Below are positions 54,331 through 62,210 of a stretch of DNA of 64,000 bases, piece after piece. This stretch comes from Archangium violaceum (GTDB lineage: Bacteria > Myxococcota > Myxococcia > Myxococcales > Myxococcaceae), in contig NZ_CP069396.1 in the NCBI RefSeq assembly GCF_016887565.1, forward strand, positions 9,158,001-9,222,000. Direction: 5' to 3'. Position numbers and translations under genes: made by a program. Numbering within the stretch: the first letter of the stretch is position 1; every line of letters begins with the position of its first letter. The notes beneath the pieces are model-generated. The model saw only the letters and a program-made list of their open reading frames with translations. It was not told where the DNA came from and made no database searches.

Positions 54331-55704
54331 CTACCGCTGGCGCCCCTCGTTGTCTCCATGAAGAAGGTTGGTCGCAACGAGATCCCGATTGGCTCCAGCG
54401 ACTCGTGCCGTGGTCCGCTCATGAGGAACATTCGTCCGAGTGGCGGAGGGGGAGCTCGCAGCCGCGGACTCGGACTCGGGCATGTCGCTGAGCAGGGGTT
54501 GCCCGCGCCGCAGCACGGAGCTCAGCCAGGCCCCGGCCGCCTGGGAGGTCAACACCGCCACCGCGACCAGCGTGGTGTAGAAGGCGGGGCTGATGATGCC
54601 AGCATCGAATGCCACGCTGGCCACCGCGATGCCCGGTCCTCCGCGAGCGTTCGTCGCCACGGCGAGGTTGATGGCATCCGAGGGAGGGAAGCCGGCGAGC
54701 CGGGCCCCCAGTCCCACCGAGGCCAGTTTGATGACACAGGCGACCACGAGGAAGGCGAAGAGCATGCCTGGTGAGAGCGCATTGATGAGCGCCAGCTTGT
54801 AGCCGACCAGCGCGAAGTAGAGCGGGATGAAGAGCGCGTTGGAGAGCCCCGCGATGGAGTCCAGCGTCTCCTGGGTGAACGAGGAGCTCCTCGAGGCCGC
54901 CAGGCCGGCGAGGAAACCGGCGAAGACCTGGTTGATGTCGAGGAAGTCCGCCACCGCGGCATAGGCCAGGAGCAGCAGGACCACATTCGTCACGGGAGAC
55001 ATGCGCGCGAACGGTTTCCAGCGCGCCGCGTTCAGCCATTGAAGGACCTGGGGCACCAGGAACAGGCCCAGGACCATGTAGAGCACGGTCACGCTGATGT
55101 GCCGCGCGATGTCGCTCCAGGGCAGCGCGCTCGCGCGTGCCAGGGAGAGGGCCCCGGCCAGTCCCCCCCAGAGCGCGATGTCCTCCACCACCGCGACCCC
55201 CAACACGAGCCGCGCGAAGCGCGTATGCAGCACCTGGAGATCCTGGAAGATGCGCGAGATGACGGGGATGGAGGTGATGGAGACGGAGATGCCGATGATG
55301 AGCAGGAGCGCGACGGGATGCCCCGCCGGGCCCATGAGCGAGTCCAGGGGCAGACTCATGCCCAACGCGGTGGCCATGAGGAAGGGCAGCACCGTTCCGA
55401 GCGAGGTCAGCCAGGCAATCTTCCGTCGATCATCCGGGTGGAACAGGGAGTGGATGCCCGCCCCCGACAGGAACATCAACATCAGCAGCCCGAACGCATA
55501 GAGGAAATCCAGGGCGGGCTGGTGGTGGGTTCCAGGCCTTGGAAAGAATTCCAGGCGCCCCAGAAGCGCGGGTCCCGCGAGCACGCCCGCCAGTATTTCT
55601 CCCACCACGCGCGGTTGCCTCAACCGCACGCAGAGGGCGCCGAGCAGGTGGGCCAGGAGCAGCAGGACGAAGAGGAAGAGGACCAGCGATTCTGGCTTGG
55701 ACAT
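54331..55704 (-). CDS. Cation/proton antiporter (CPA2-type)
   Basis: This 457-residue membrane protein has about 12 hydrophobic segments in Kef/NhaP order: QPRVVGEILAGVLAGPALLG near residue 30, LLIIGISVSITSIPVISRIF near 135, VAVVEDIALWGGL, and NARGGPGIAVASVAF. VED with the nearby SITS segment and the ARGGPG loop are typical of the Na+(K+)/H+ antiporter core. The last 60 residues are hydrophilic, Ser/Ala/Thr/Arg-rich. ATG 55704 is the natural start; the longer frame upstream overlaps the ferredoxin gene. It lies 43 bases after the ferredoxin and ends the FAAL B operon; its link to lipid synthesis may be ion or pH balance, or self-protection. Confidence 0.9.
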   Translation of the reverse strand: MSKPESLVLFLFVLLLLAHLLGALCVRLRQPRVVGEILAGVLAGPALLGRLEFFPRPGTHHQPALDFLYAFGLLMLMFLSGAGIHSLFHPDDRRKIAWLTSLGTVLPFLMATALGMSLPLDSLMGPAGHPVALLLIIGISVSITSIPVISRIFQDLQVLHTRFARLVLGVAVVEDIALWGGLAGALSLARASALPWSDIARHISVTVLYMVLGLFLVPQVLQWLNAARWKPFARMSPVTNVVLLLLAYAAVADFLDINQVFAGFLAGLAASRSSSFTQETLDSIAGLSNALFIPLYFALVGYKLALINALSPGMLFAFLVVACVIKLASVGLGARLAGFPPSDAINLAVATNARGGPGIAVASVAFDAGIISPAFYTTLVAVAVLTSQAAGAWLSSVLRRGQPLLSDMPESESAAASSPSATRTNVPHERTTARVAGANRDLVATNLLHGDNEGRQR

Positions 55705-55747
55705 GGCTCCTGGTGGTCCTCTTCGGTTGTATGGCCAATATGGAAAG

Positions 55748-56050
55748 CTACGACAGCGGGCGTACGTACGCCGAGCCAAGGATTTGCACCTGGCACGCCA
55801 GGCGCACATTGGGGCGTCCCTCGGACACCTCCTCGACGACGATGGCCTCCAGCCCGTCCATGGGAGAGAGGTTCTCCATGCCCTGCTCGACAACGATGGC
55901 GCACGTGCCGCATGAAGCCGCGCGGCAACTGAACATGATGCACGTCTGGTGATGCTCGCAGATGTCGATGAGCATCTCCCCGGACCTGACCTTCAATACA
56001 TCGTCCCCAACCCGAAGCTCGATCTCCTGCCCACTCCGCTCGGAACTCAT
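55748..56050 (-). CDS. [2Fe-2S] ferredoxin
   Basis: This 100-residue plant-type ferredoxin has four cysteine ligands: Cys42, Cys47 and Cys50 (CRAASCGTC) and Cys86 (RLACQ). The rest matches the beta-grasp fold. It should supply electrons to the diiron oxygenase encoded 25 bases upstream. No ferredoxin reductase is seen in the window, so a housekeeping one is presumably used. Confidence 0.93.
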   Translation of the reverse strand: MSSERSGQEIELRVGDDVLKVRSGEMLIDICEHHQTCIMFSCRAASCGTCAIVVEQGMENLSPMDGLEAIVVEEVSEGRPNVRLACQVQILGSAYVRPLS

Positions 56051-56075
56051 GCTCGCCTCGCCCTGTCCTCGGGGC

Positions 56076-57128
56076 TCACACGGTGCCCTGCGCGTAGGAC
56101 AGATACCGCTCGAAAGCCTCGCCCTGGGGAGTCAGCGCCAACTCCATGCTCTCGGCCAGACGGCGCAACTGCCCCGCGATCCACCGTCGCGAGCGCTCGA
56201 ACTCGGCGCTGGCGGGGATCGTGATGCCCTCGGACTTCCATAGATCGCGCAGCGCCTCGGCGGTGAGCGGGAAGTCGGCGAGCTCGGGGTGCTGGAGCGC
56301 CCGATCGAGCACGCCCAGGCCCGTCTCGAAGTTCCAGGTAGCCGCCGCATCCCCGGAGAAGCGCTTGTCGATCATCGAGTACATCGTGATGCGCATCGCC
56401 CCCGAAATGAGCTCACGCGATCTGGGCGTGGCACGCCGGAAGAGGCCGAGCCCCAGCTCCAGTGAGGTGGTGAGGTGCCGGGCCTCGTCCTCCGCATGGC
56501 CAGCGACGATCTGCAGCGCCAGCGGCGAGGCGACCTTCTCGTCGATGCCGGCCGTCATGAAGCCCTCGAGCTGCTTGAGCGCCAGGTTGAGGATGTAGCG
56601 CATCAGCAGGTACATGGAGCCGAAGCCGTTGTCGCACAGCTTCCCCCGGTACCGCTCGAGCATGGCCGGGACGGCCTTGAGATGGGGGAAGAACTCTCCG
56701 CCAATGACATCTCCGCGCCCGATGAGCGCCTGGCAGACGTTGCGGAAGGTGATGATGTGGTCGAACTCCTCCGCCGTCTCGTGGAAGAGGACCATGTAAT
56801 TGTCCGAGTACACAGGGAAGACCGCCGCGGACGCCTCCATGTTGTAGCGCAGCGCCACCGACTCCGAGGTGGCGATCTCCGAGTAGGCCCGCGCGAAGTA
56901 GTACGCGGTCAGCACGGAGAGCTGCTCGGGCCGGAGCGTGGAGAGGTAGGGGCACTCGCGCAGCGGCAAGAGCAGGAAGTCCGGGTTGCAGTACAGCTTG
57001 CTCTTGTCGATGCCCTCCTGCTTCATCGTCAGGCCAAGCCCCTTGAGCTCAAGGGGCGTGCGATGAGCGTGCTCGAAGAGCTTGATCTGCCTCCTCAACA
57101 GCTTGTCTACCGGGTCGACCTGATCCAC
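56076..57128 (-). CDS. AurF-type diiron oxygenase
   Basis: This 350-residue soluble diiron protein is of the AurF/CmlI family (p-aminobenzoate and arylamine N-oxygenases). All seven metal ligands can be placed: Glu89, Glu121-x-x-His124, Glu188, His211, Glu215-x-x-His218. The last three have the same 4- and 3-residue spacing as His223, Glu227 and His230 of AurF. AurF-fold enzymes oxidise amines to nitro groups, and relatives act on carbon or on ACP-bound substrates. Here it follows FAAL, ACP and thioesterase genes and precedes a ferredoxin gene, so an ACP-bound fatty chain is a likely substrate. The reaction (N-oxygenation, hydroxylation, desaturation) cannot be read from sequence. Confidence 0.88.
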   Translation of the reverse strand: MDQVDPVDKLLRRQIKLFEHAHRTPLELKGLGLTMKQEGIDKSKLYCNPDFLLLPLRECPYLSTLRPEQLSVLTAYYFARAYSEIATSESVALRYNMEASAAVFPVYSDNYMVLFHETAEEFDHIITFRNVCQALIGRGDVIGGEFFPHLKAVPAMLERYRGKLCDNGFGSMYLLMRYILNLALKQLEGFMTAGIDEKVASPLALQIVAGHAEDEARHLTTSLELGLGLFRRATPRSRELISGAMRITMYSMIDKRFSGDAAATWNFETGLGVLDRALQHPELADFPLTAEALRDLWKSEGITIPASAEFERSRRWIAGQLRRLAESMELALTPQGEAFERYLSYAQGTV

Positions 57129-57144
57129 GGAACGAGTCCTTTCT

Positions 57145-57654
57145 TCACGAATACGAGCGACCGCCGCCCAGGAGGCCGAGGATCTGCTCCTCCTGCCACC
57201 GGGGGCACGTCTCGAGGTAGCTCCAGACCGACTCCAGCCGACGCTGGACCTCGTCTGGTAAACGCGTCACGAGCTTCCCGCTCTGGGGCATGATGAGCTG
57301 CCGCGTCCGCCCGCGTAGAACTTCCTGGCCATCCCGCATCTTCACGATGCGATAGGCGAACTCGATGAAGGGGGTGCGCAGCGGCTGGCGCAGCAGGGAG
57401 ATCTGGGTGATGAGCTCATCCTCCTCGTGCGCCGGCTTCTTGTACTCGACCCACAGATCCACCATGGGGACCGCCAGATGGAACTCCAGCAGGTCCGACA
57501 CGCTCAGCTGGGTGCGGCGTGCCAGGTCGGCCCTCGCCGCCTCGAAGTAGGCGAGCGCATGGCCATGCCAGAGATACCCGTACCGGTCCACCTCACCGAA
57601 GCGGACGCGGCCGGGAGTCTCGTGGTAGCCGAGCACCTGCACCTGCTTGCTCAT
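57145..57654 (-). CDS. Hot-dog thioesterase (4HBT/YbgC-like)
   Basis: This 169-residue hot-dog-fold protein has the motif FGEVDRYGYLWHGHALAYFE, which carries the conserved catalytic Asp and His of acyl-CoA/ACP thioesterases. The WVEYKKPAHEEDEL strand follows. It should cut an acyl group from CoA or ACP and so set chain release in the operon. It overlaps the binding-protein-like gene by 4 bases (57651-57654) and lies 17 bases before the AurF-like gene. Confidence 0.9.
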   Translation of the reverse strand: MSKQVQVLGYHETPGRVRFGEVDRYGYLWHGHALAYFEAARADLARRTQLSVSDLLEFHLAVPMVDLWVEYKKPAHEEDELITQISLLRQPLRTPFIEFAYRIVKMRDGQEVLRGRTRQLIMPQSGKLVTRLPDEVQRRLESVWSYLETCPRWQEEQILGLLGGGRSYS

Positions 57655-58670
57655 GAAGCGACCTCATCGAAGCGGGCCCGCACCTCCGGCGGAATCGAGA
57701 AGCCCAACTCCTGGCAGCCCGGGAGGTTGAGCGTGAGCTTCTGCCCCGGGTCATTCTCGAAGGGCACCTCGCTGACGGGCTTGCCGTCGCGCAGGATGGA
57801 CAGGCACATCCGGCCCACCAGGCGTCCCACGGCCTCGAAGTCGCTGGAGAAGTCCGCCACGCCCGCCTGCTTGATGATGGCCGCGTTGTTGACCCAGAAG
57901 AGCGGGACGCGTCGGGCGCGGGAGTACTCGAGGAGCGCCTTCACCGCCCTGCCGCTGAGCACCGTGTCGTTGAATCCGATGAGGGCGCTGCGCTCCGCCT
58001 TCATCGTGTCCAGCCCGGCCTGCAGTTCCTCGAGCGTGGCGTACGGACCCTCGTGGTAGCCCACCCCCAGCCGCTCCGCCATGAACGCCACGCTTCGGTA
58101 GCCGACATGGCTGGAGGGGCTGGTGATCCAGAATCCCTCCTTTTTCGCCCGGGAGAGCTCGTAGTTCTTCTTCACGTTGGGGAACGCGAACTCGGAGCTC
58201 AGGTTGAGCGGGAAGTAGACCCGCTCCAGGTCGGGCACCACGCTCTTCAGCAGCGAGAAATTCTCATAACTCCAGATGAGCGGCAGGTTGAGCCGCACCC
58301 CGGTGATGTTCGGATGGCCGAGCAGCTCCATCCCGTTGTTCTCCGGGTGGGCCCCGAAATACACCACGGGGATGTCCCGGTTCACCTCCGCGACGCGCAC
58401 CACCGAATCCGTGCCCGGGATGATGAGAACGCGAACGCCCTCTTCCCGGTAGCGGGCGAGCAGCTGGGTGAGCTCTTCACGGGTGGGGGGAATGCGCTGG
58501 AACTGGAGATCGAAGTCGCGCAGGCCCGATTTCAATCGGGTGATGGCCGAGACGAACCCCACCACCCAGCGGTTCTGCCGGCCCATGGTGGAGTAAGGAG
58601 CGCTGTCCTCCTTCTCATAGATGTACGAGCTGACGACACGGACGCGGTAGGGCAAGGAGCTCGCCGTCAC
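57651..58670 (-). CDS. Periplasmic-binding-fold protein without signal peptide (PF04392-like)
   Basis: This 339-residue protein resembles ABC transporter substrate-binding proteins of the TrpX/YtrF group (PF04392): two Rossmann lobes, with VRVLIIPGTDSVVRVAEVN, VVYFGAHPENNGMELLGHPN, and SALIGFNDTVLSGRAVKALL followed by PLFWVNNAAI. There is no N-terminal signal, lipobox or membrane helix, so it should stay in the cytoplasm. It overlaps both neighbours by 4 bases (ACP upstream, thioesterase downstream), which makes it an integral part of the FAAL operon. It may bind a product or ligand as a sensor or carrier; the sequence gives no direct clue to substrate. Confidence 0.75.
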   Translation of the reverse strand: MTASSLPYRVRVVSSYIYEKEDSAPYSTMGRQNRWVVGFVSAITRLKSGLRDFDLQFQRIPPTREELTQLLARYREEGVRVLIIPGTDSVVRVAEVNRDIPVVYFGAHPENNGMELLGHPNITGVRLNLPLIWSYENFSLLKSVVPDLERVYFPLNLSSEFAFPNVKKNYELSRAKKEGFWITSPSSHVGYRSVAFMAERLGVGYHEGPYATLEELQAGLDTMKAERSALIGFNDTVLSGRAVKALLEYSRARRVPLFWVNNAAIIKQAGVADFSSDFEAVGRLVGRMCLSILRDGKPVSEVPFENDPGQKLTLNLPGCQELGFSIPPEVRARFDEVAS

Positions 58671-58951
58671 GCGGCCCTCCGCTCTTCGATGAAGGAGATG
58701 AGCGAGGCCAGCTTGAAGGCGCTGTTGCCCTGTTTGGTGCGCTCCTGCTCCAGCCAGTTGTCGAAGCGCACGGAGTCGCCGAATGCATCCTCGAGCCGGA
58801 CACCCACCTCGATGAGCTTGAGCGAGTCGAGCCCCAGCTCGGGCAGAGCCGTCTCCTCGGTGAGGTCCAGGTTCTTCAGTTGGGGCTCAACATCGGAGAG
58901 GCAGCGGTGGATGAGAGAGCGGATTTCCAGGCGACTCATAGGGTCATGCAC
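58667..58951 (-). CDS. Acyl carrier protein of FAAL B
   Basis: This 94-residue carrier protein has the phosphopantetheine serine in LGLDSLKLIE. The MSRLEIRSLIHRCL opening and the C-terminal helix FKLASLISFIEE fit the ACP fold. ATG 58951 and ATG 58939 are both possible starts. It follows the FAAL B gene after 27 bases and overlaps the binding-fold gene by 4. It is the natural acceptor for the FAAL B acyl-AMP. Confidence 0.92.
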   Translation of the reverse strand: MHDPMSRLEIRSLIHRCLSDVEPQLKNLDLTEETALPELGLDSLKLIEVGVRLEDAFGDSVRFDNWLEQERTKQGNSAFKLASLISFIEERRAA

Positions 58952-58978
58952 TCCGACTGGGTCGAGGAGGTGGCTGGT

Positions 58979-60763
58979 TCACTTGAAGAGAACGGCCTTC
59001 AAGTAGTTGGTCTGGCTGATGACGACCTGCTTGAGGGTGTCGGTGACGTTCGTCTCTCGCGCGCTCTGCCGGCCCTGCAACTCGCCCCGCTCGTACAGCT
59101 CACGCGTCTTGGTGCGCTGCAGCTTGCCGCTGGACGTCTTGGGGAGCTGCCCTGGCTGGAGCACCACCACTTCGTGGAGTGCGATGCCCAGCGCGGTCTG
59201 TACCGTCCGGACGACAGTCAGGGGGTCGAACGAGGCCGGGTCGGCGATCTCCACCGCCAGGACGATCCGCTCGAACCCCTCGCCCGTGCCAGAGGCCTCG
59301 TGCGTGCCGAAGGCGACGAGGTTGCCCTTGCGCACTCCCGGTACGGTGGTGGCCACGTGTTCGATGTCCTGCGGGAAGTAATTGCGGCCGTTGAGGATGA
59401 TCATCTCCTTGAGCCGGCCGCAGACGTGGAGCTCACCGTCGAGGATGAAGCCGAGATCACCCGTGCGCAGATACTCGCCAGCGAACACCTGGGCGGTCGC
59501 ATCCGGATCTCCCCAATACTCCTTCATGACGCTGGGGCCGGCGATGCGGATCTCCCCGATATGCCCATCCGGCAGGGGGGACGCGCTGGTCTCATCCGTC
59601 AGGTCGAAAATGGCCAGCTTGTGTCCGGTGAAGGGCTTGCCACACGCGACGATTTCCGACGCCCCCTCCAATTGCCTTGTCGGGAGGGCGACGCGCTCCT
59701 CGCTCATGCGGTTGTGGTCCACGAGCGTCGAGGGCAACCCCGCGCCTGGCCTCCCCACCGCGATGGCCAGCGAGGACTCGGCCATGCCGTACAGGGGCAG
59801 CAGGGCTTCGGCTCGGAAGCCCTGGGGAGCGAAGGTCGCGGCGAAGCGCCGCAGGACTTCCGCACGGATGGGCTCGCCGCCGCATCCGGCGATGCGCCAG
59901 GCGGACAGATCCAATCCCTGCCGTTGCGCCTCCGGGATGCGCTTGACGGCCAGGGCGAAGGCGAAGTTGGGCGCGCAGGAGATGGTGCCGCGGGTCTTGC
60001 TGTGGATCTCCAGCCACGTCAGCGGCCGCTGCAGGAAGGTCAGCGGCGAGATGAACGTAACGGGCCGTTGGTAGAACATCGGGCCCAGCAGGAAGCCGAT
60101 GAGCCCCATGTCGTGGAAGAGGGGAAGCCAGGAGACGCCCACGTCCTCGGACGTCACCCGGAAGCCTTCCTCCATGAAGCAACGGATGTTGGCCGCCAGG
60201 TTCCGGTGGGTGACGGTGACCCCCTTGGGATTGGACGTGGAGCCACTGGTGAACTGGAGGAAGGCCACGTCGTCCAGATTCACCTTCCGGGGCTGCATGG
60301 GTGCGGCGGCGTCCGCGAGCGACTCGACGGAGATGATGCTCCGCACGCTCTCGCACTGGCTCTGCACCGTGCCGAGCAGGAGCTTGATCTTCGCGTTCGT
60401 CACCACCGCCGCCGCGCCACTCCGCCTGACGATGTGCCGCACGCTCTCGAGATAGCCGTCCAACTGACCGAGCCCGTGCATCGGGTAGATGGGCACGGGG
60501 ATGATTCCCACGCGAATCGCGCCCAGGAATGTGAGGATGAACTCGTCATTCTCCGGGAGGATGATGGCAATCCGTTCGCCCTGCTTCAGCCCCGCCGCCT
60601 GCAGCGCGCCGGCTCGGGCCGCGGTCTGCTCTGCCAATTCCGGGAATGTGATGAGCCGGGTCTGCTCGGTGTTGCCGCTTCGACTGACAAACGAGAAGCC
60701 ACTGCGAGCATCAGCGCCCGTCAATCGTTCTACCGCCTCCGCGACAGTCACTTCCCTGGCCAT
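58979..60763 (-). CDS. Fatty acyl-AMP ligase (FAAL) B
   Basis: This 594-residue FAAL has the same architecture as the ligase at 47375: FTSGSTSNPKGVTVTHRNL, VSWLPLFHDMGLIGFLLGPM, FISPLTFLQRPLTWLE, YGMAESSLAI, TGDLGFILDGELHVCGRLK and LPKTSSGKLQRTK. It should charge a fatty acid to acyl-AMP and load it on the ACP encoded next. ATG 60763 is chosen because GGAGG lies eight bases upstream; the frame also has a TTG at 60793. It is the first gene of a seven-gene minus-strand operon (to 54331) with gaps of 43 bases or less or 4-base overlaps. The two FAALs in this locus are clear paralogues but not recent copies. Confidence 0.94.
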   Translation of the reverse strand: MAREVTVAEAVERLTGADARSGFSFVSRSGNTEQTRLITFPELAEQTAARAGALQAAGLKQGERIAIILPENDEFILTFLGAIRVGIIPVPIYPMHGLGQLDGYLESVRHIVRRSGAAAVVTNAKIKLLLGTVQSQCESVRSIISVESLADAAAPMQPRKVNLDDVAFLQFTSGSTSNPKGVTVTHRNLAANIRCFMEEGFRVTSEDVGVSWLPLFHDMGLIGFLLGPMFYQRPVTFISPLTFLQRPLTWLEIHSKTRGTISCAPNFAFALAVKRIPEAQRQGLDLSAWRIAGCGGEPIRAEVLRRFAATFAPQGFRAEALLPLYGMAESSLAIAVGRPGAGLPSTLVDHNRMSEERVALPTRQLEGASEIVACGKPFTGHKLAIFDLTDETSASPLPDGHIGEIRIAGPSVMKEYWGDPDATAQVFAGEYLRTGDLGFILDGELHVCGRLKEMIILNGRNYFPQDIEHVATTVPGVRKGNLVAFGTHEASGTGEGFERIVLAVEIADPASFDPLTVVRTVQTALGIALHEVVVLQPGQLPKTSSGKLQRTKTRELYERGELQGRQSARETNVTDTLKQVVISQTNYLKAVLFK

Positions 60764-61075
60764 CCGGAATGCCTCCGACGACGCGAACGACAAGTCGATG
60801 ATGCGATGACGTCAGACCTGCTGACGTGTGTCCGAGGCTTCGACAAGCCAAGATGCCCGGAATGGGGACTCGCCTCGCCTGGAAATCACCTCGTGACAGC
60901 GGCTCCGTGCTCCCCCTACCGCGAATTCCCATGACAACCCGGAGTCACGTACCACTGAACTGCCAGTGAAGCAATACCGACCCCTTACCCACGAGGTGGA
61001 GACCCCATTCTGTTAAACGTTGAACCCGATAGGGATTGCCCAGCTAGAAACTTTCAAGAATGGGCGATGAGCACA
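60764..61075. promoter_or_regulatory. Upstream region of the FAAL B operon
   Basis: These 312 bases between the FAAL B start and the downstream end of the glycosyltransferase gene hold no gene. They are less GC-rich than the coding neighbours and should carry the operon promoter. I see a TTGAAA on the minus strand but no matching -10 box that I would defend. Confidence 0.4.
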
Positions 61076-62179
61076 TCAACGCCGCAGTGCCGCCTCGTAG
61101 GCCGCGAGCGTCTCGTCCGCGCAGCGCGCCCAGGTGAAACGCGCCGCCTGCTTGCGCCCCGCCTCCGCCCAGCGCCGCCGCTCCGCGTCCGATTGCAGCA
61201 GCCGATCCATCGCCTCCGCCAGGCCCTCCGCGTCGTCCGGCCTCACCGCCGGAGCCCCCTCACCGCACACCTCTGGCGTCGCCCCCGTCGTCGACACGAT
61301 GGCCGGCGTCCCCAACCTCATCGCCTCCAGCGGCGGCAGACCGAAGCCCTCGTAGCGCGAGGGGAACACGAACACCGTCGCCCTGCGCATCAGCTCGTAG
61401 AACACCTGCTCGGACTGGTACCCCAGCGGCCGGATGTCATGGCCCTCGGAGCGCATGCGCGCCACGCGTGACTCCACCGACCCCGAGCCGAACCAGCTCT
61501 GACCCACCAGCACCAACGCCGCCTGCCGCCCCCGCGCCTTCAGCCGCTCGAGCGCGTCCAGCACCAGGCCCACGTTCTTGCGCACGTCCAGCGAGCCCGC
61601 GTACAGCACGAAGCGCGACGGCAGCGACAGCGTGCGCAGGTAGGCCTCCGCGGTGGCGTCCGGCACGTGGCGATCCACGTGGTCCACCCCGTTGTAGGTC
61701 ACCGTCACCTTGTCGGACACCTCGGGGTGGCGCGCCAGCAGGTCATCCCGGGTGCACGCGCTCACGCAGAGGATGCGGTCCGCCACCTGGACACTCCGGG
61801 CCAGCCACAGGCGGAACTGCCAGTGGTAGGCCCGGGACACCGTCTCGGGCATCGACAACGGAATCAGGTCATGAACGGTGAGGACGTAGGGCTTGCCGGG
61901 GGTGCGCACCAACGGGAGGTTGAAGTTGCCGAGCGCGTGGTACAGCCGCGCCTCCGTCTCGCGCAGCGCCCGGGGCAGCCGGCCCAGCACGTAGGCCGTG
62001 CGCCCCATGCGGCCACGCGGGTCCTCGCCGGACACCCGGGCCCCCAGCCGCTGCAATCGCACCCCTCGGGCCTCCAGTGCGTCGGCCAGGCAATGGGTGT
62101 ACAGGCCGATGCCCGTGATGGGCTCGTCCCACAGGCTCGCATCGAAAGCGACAGGACCGATGGACACGGGGCGCCTCAT
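61076..62179 (-). CDS. Glycosyltransferase family 4
   Basis: This 367-residue GT-B enzyme has an N-terminal acceptor-side domain (FDASLWDEPITGIGLYTHCL, LTVHDLIPLSMPE) and a C-terminal donor-binding domain with VLYAGSLDVRKNVGLVLDAL and FVFPSRYEGFGLPPLEAMRLG. EGFGLPPLE is the EX7E-type nucleotide-sugar motif of GT4. It transfers a sugar to a glycan or lipid acceptor in the cytoplasm; the specific sugar is unknown. It is divergent from the next glycosyltransferase (31 bases apart), so both may belong to a polysaccharide locus that extends past the window. Confidence 0.93.
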   Translation of the reverse strand: MRRPVSIGPVAFDASLWDEPITGIGLYTHCLADALEARGVRLQRLGARVSGEDPRGRMGRTAYVLGRLPRALRETEARLYHALGNFNLPLVRTPGKPYVLTVHDLIPLSMPETVSRAYHWQFRLWLARSVQVADRILCVSACTRDDLLARHPEVSDKVTVTYNGVDHVDRHVPDATAEAYLRTLSLPSRFVLYAGSLDVRKNVGLVLDALERLKARGRQAALVLVGQSWFGSGSVESRVARMRSEGHDIRPLGYQSEQVFYELMRRATVFVFPSRYEGFGLPPLEAMRLGTPAIVSTTGATPEVCGEGAPAVRPDDAEGLAEAMDRLLQSDAERRRWAEAGRKQAARFTWARCADETLAAYEAALRR

Positions 62180-62210
62180 AGCACGGCGCTGTGATAGGCA
62201 GGGTTCCCCT

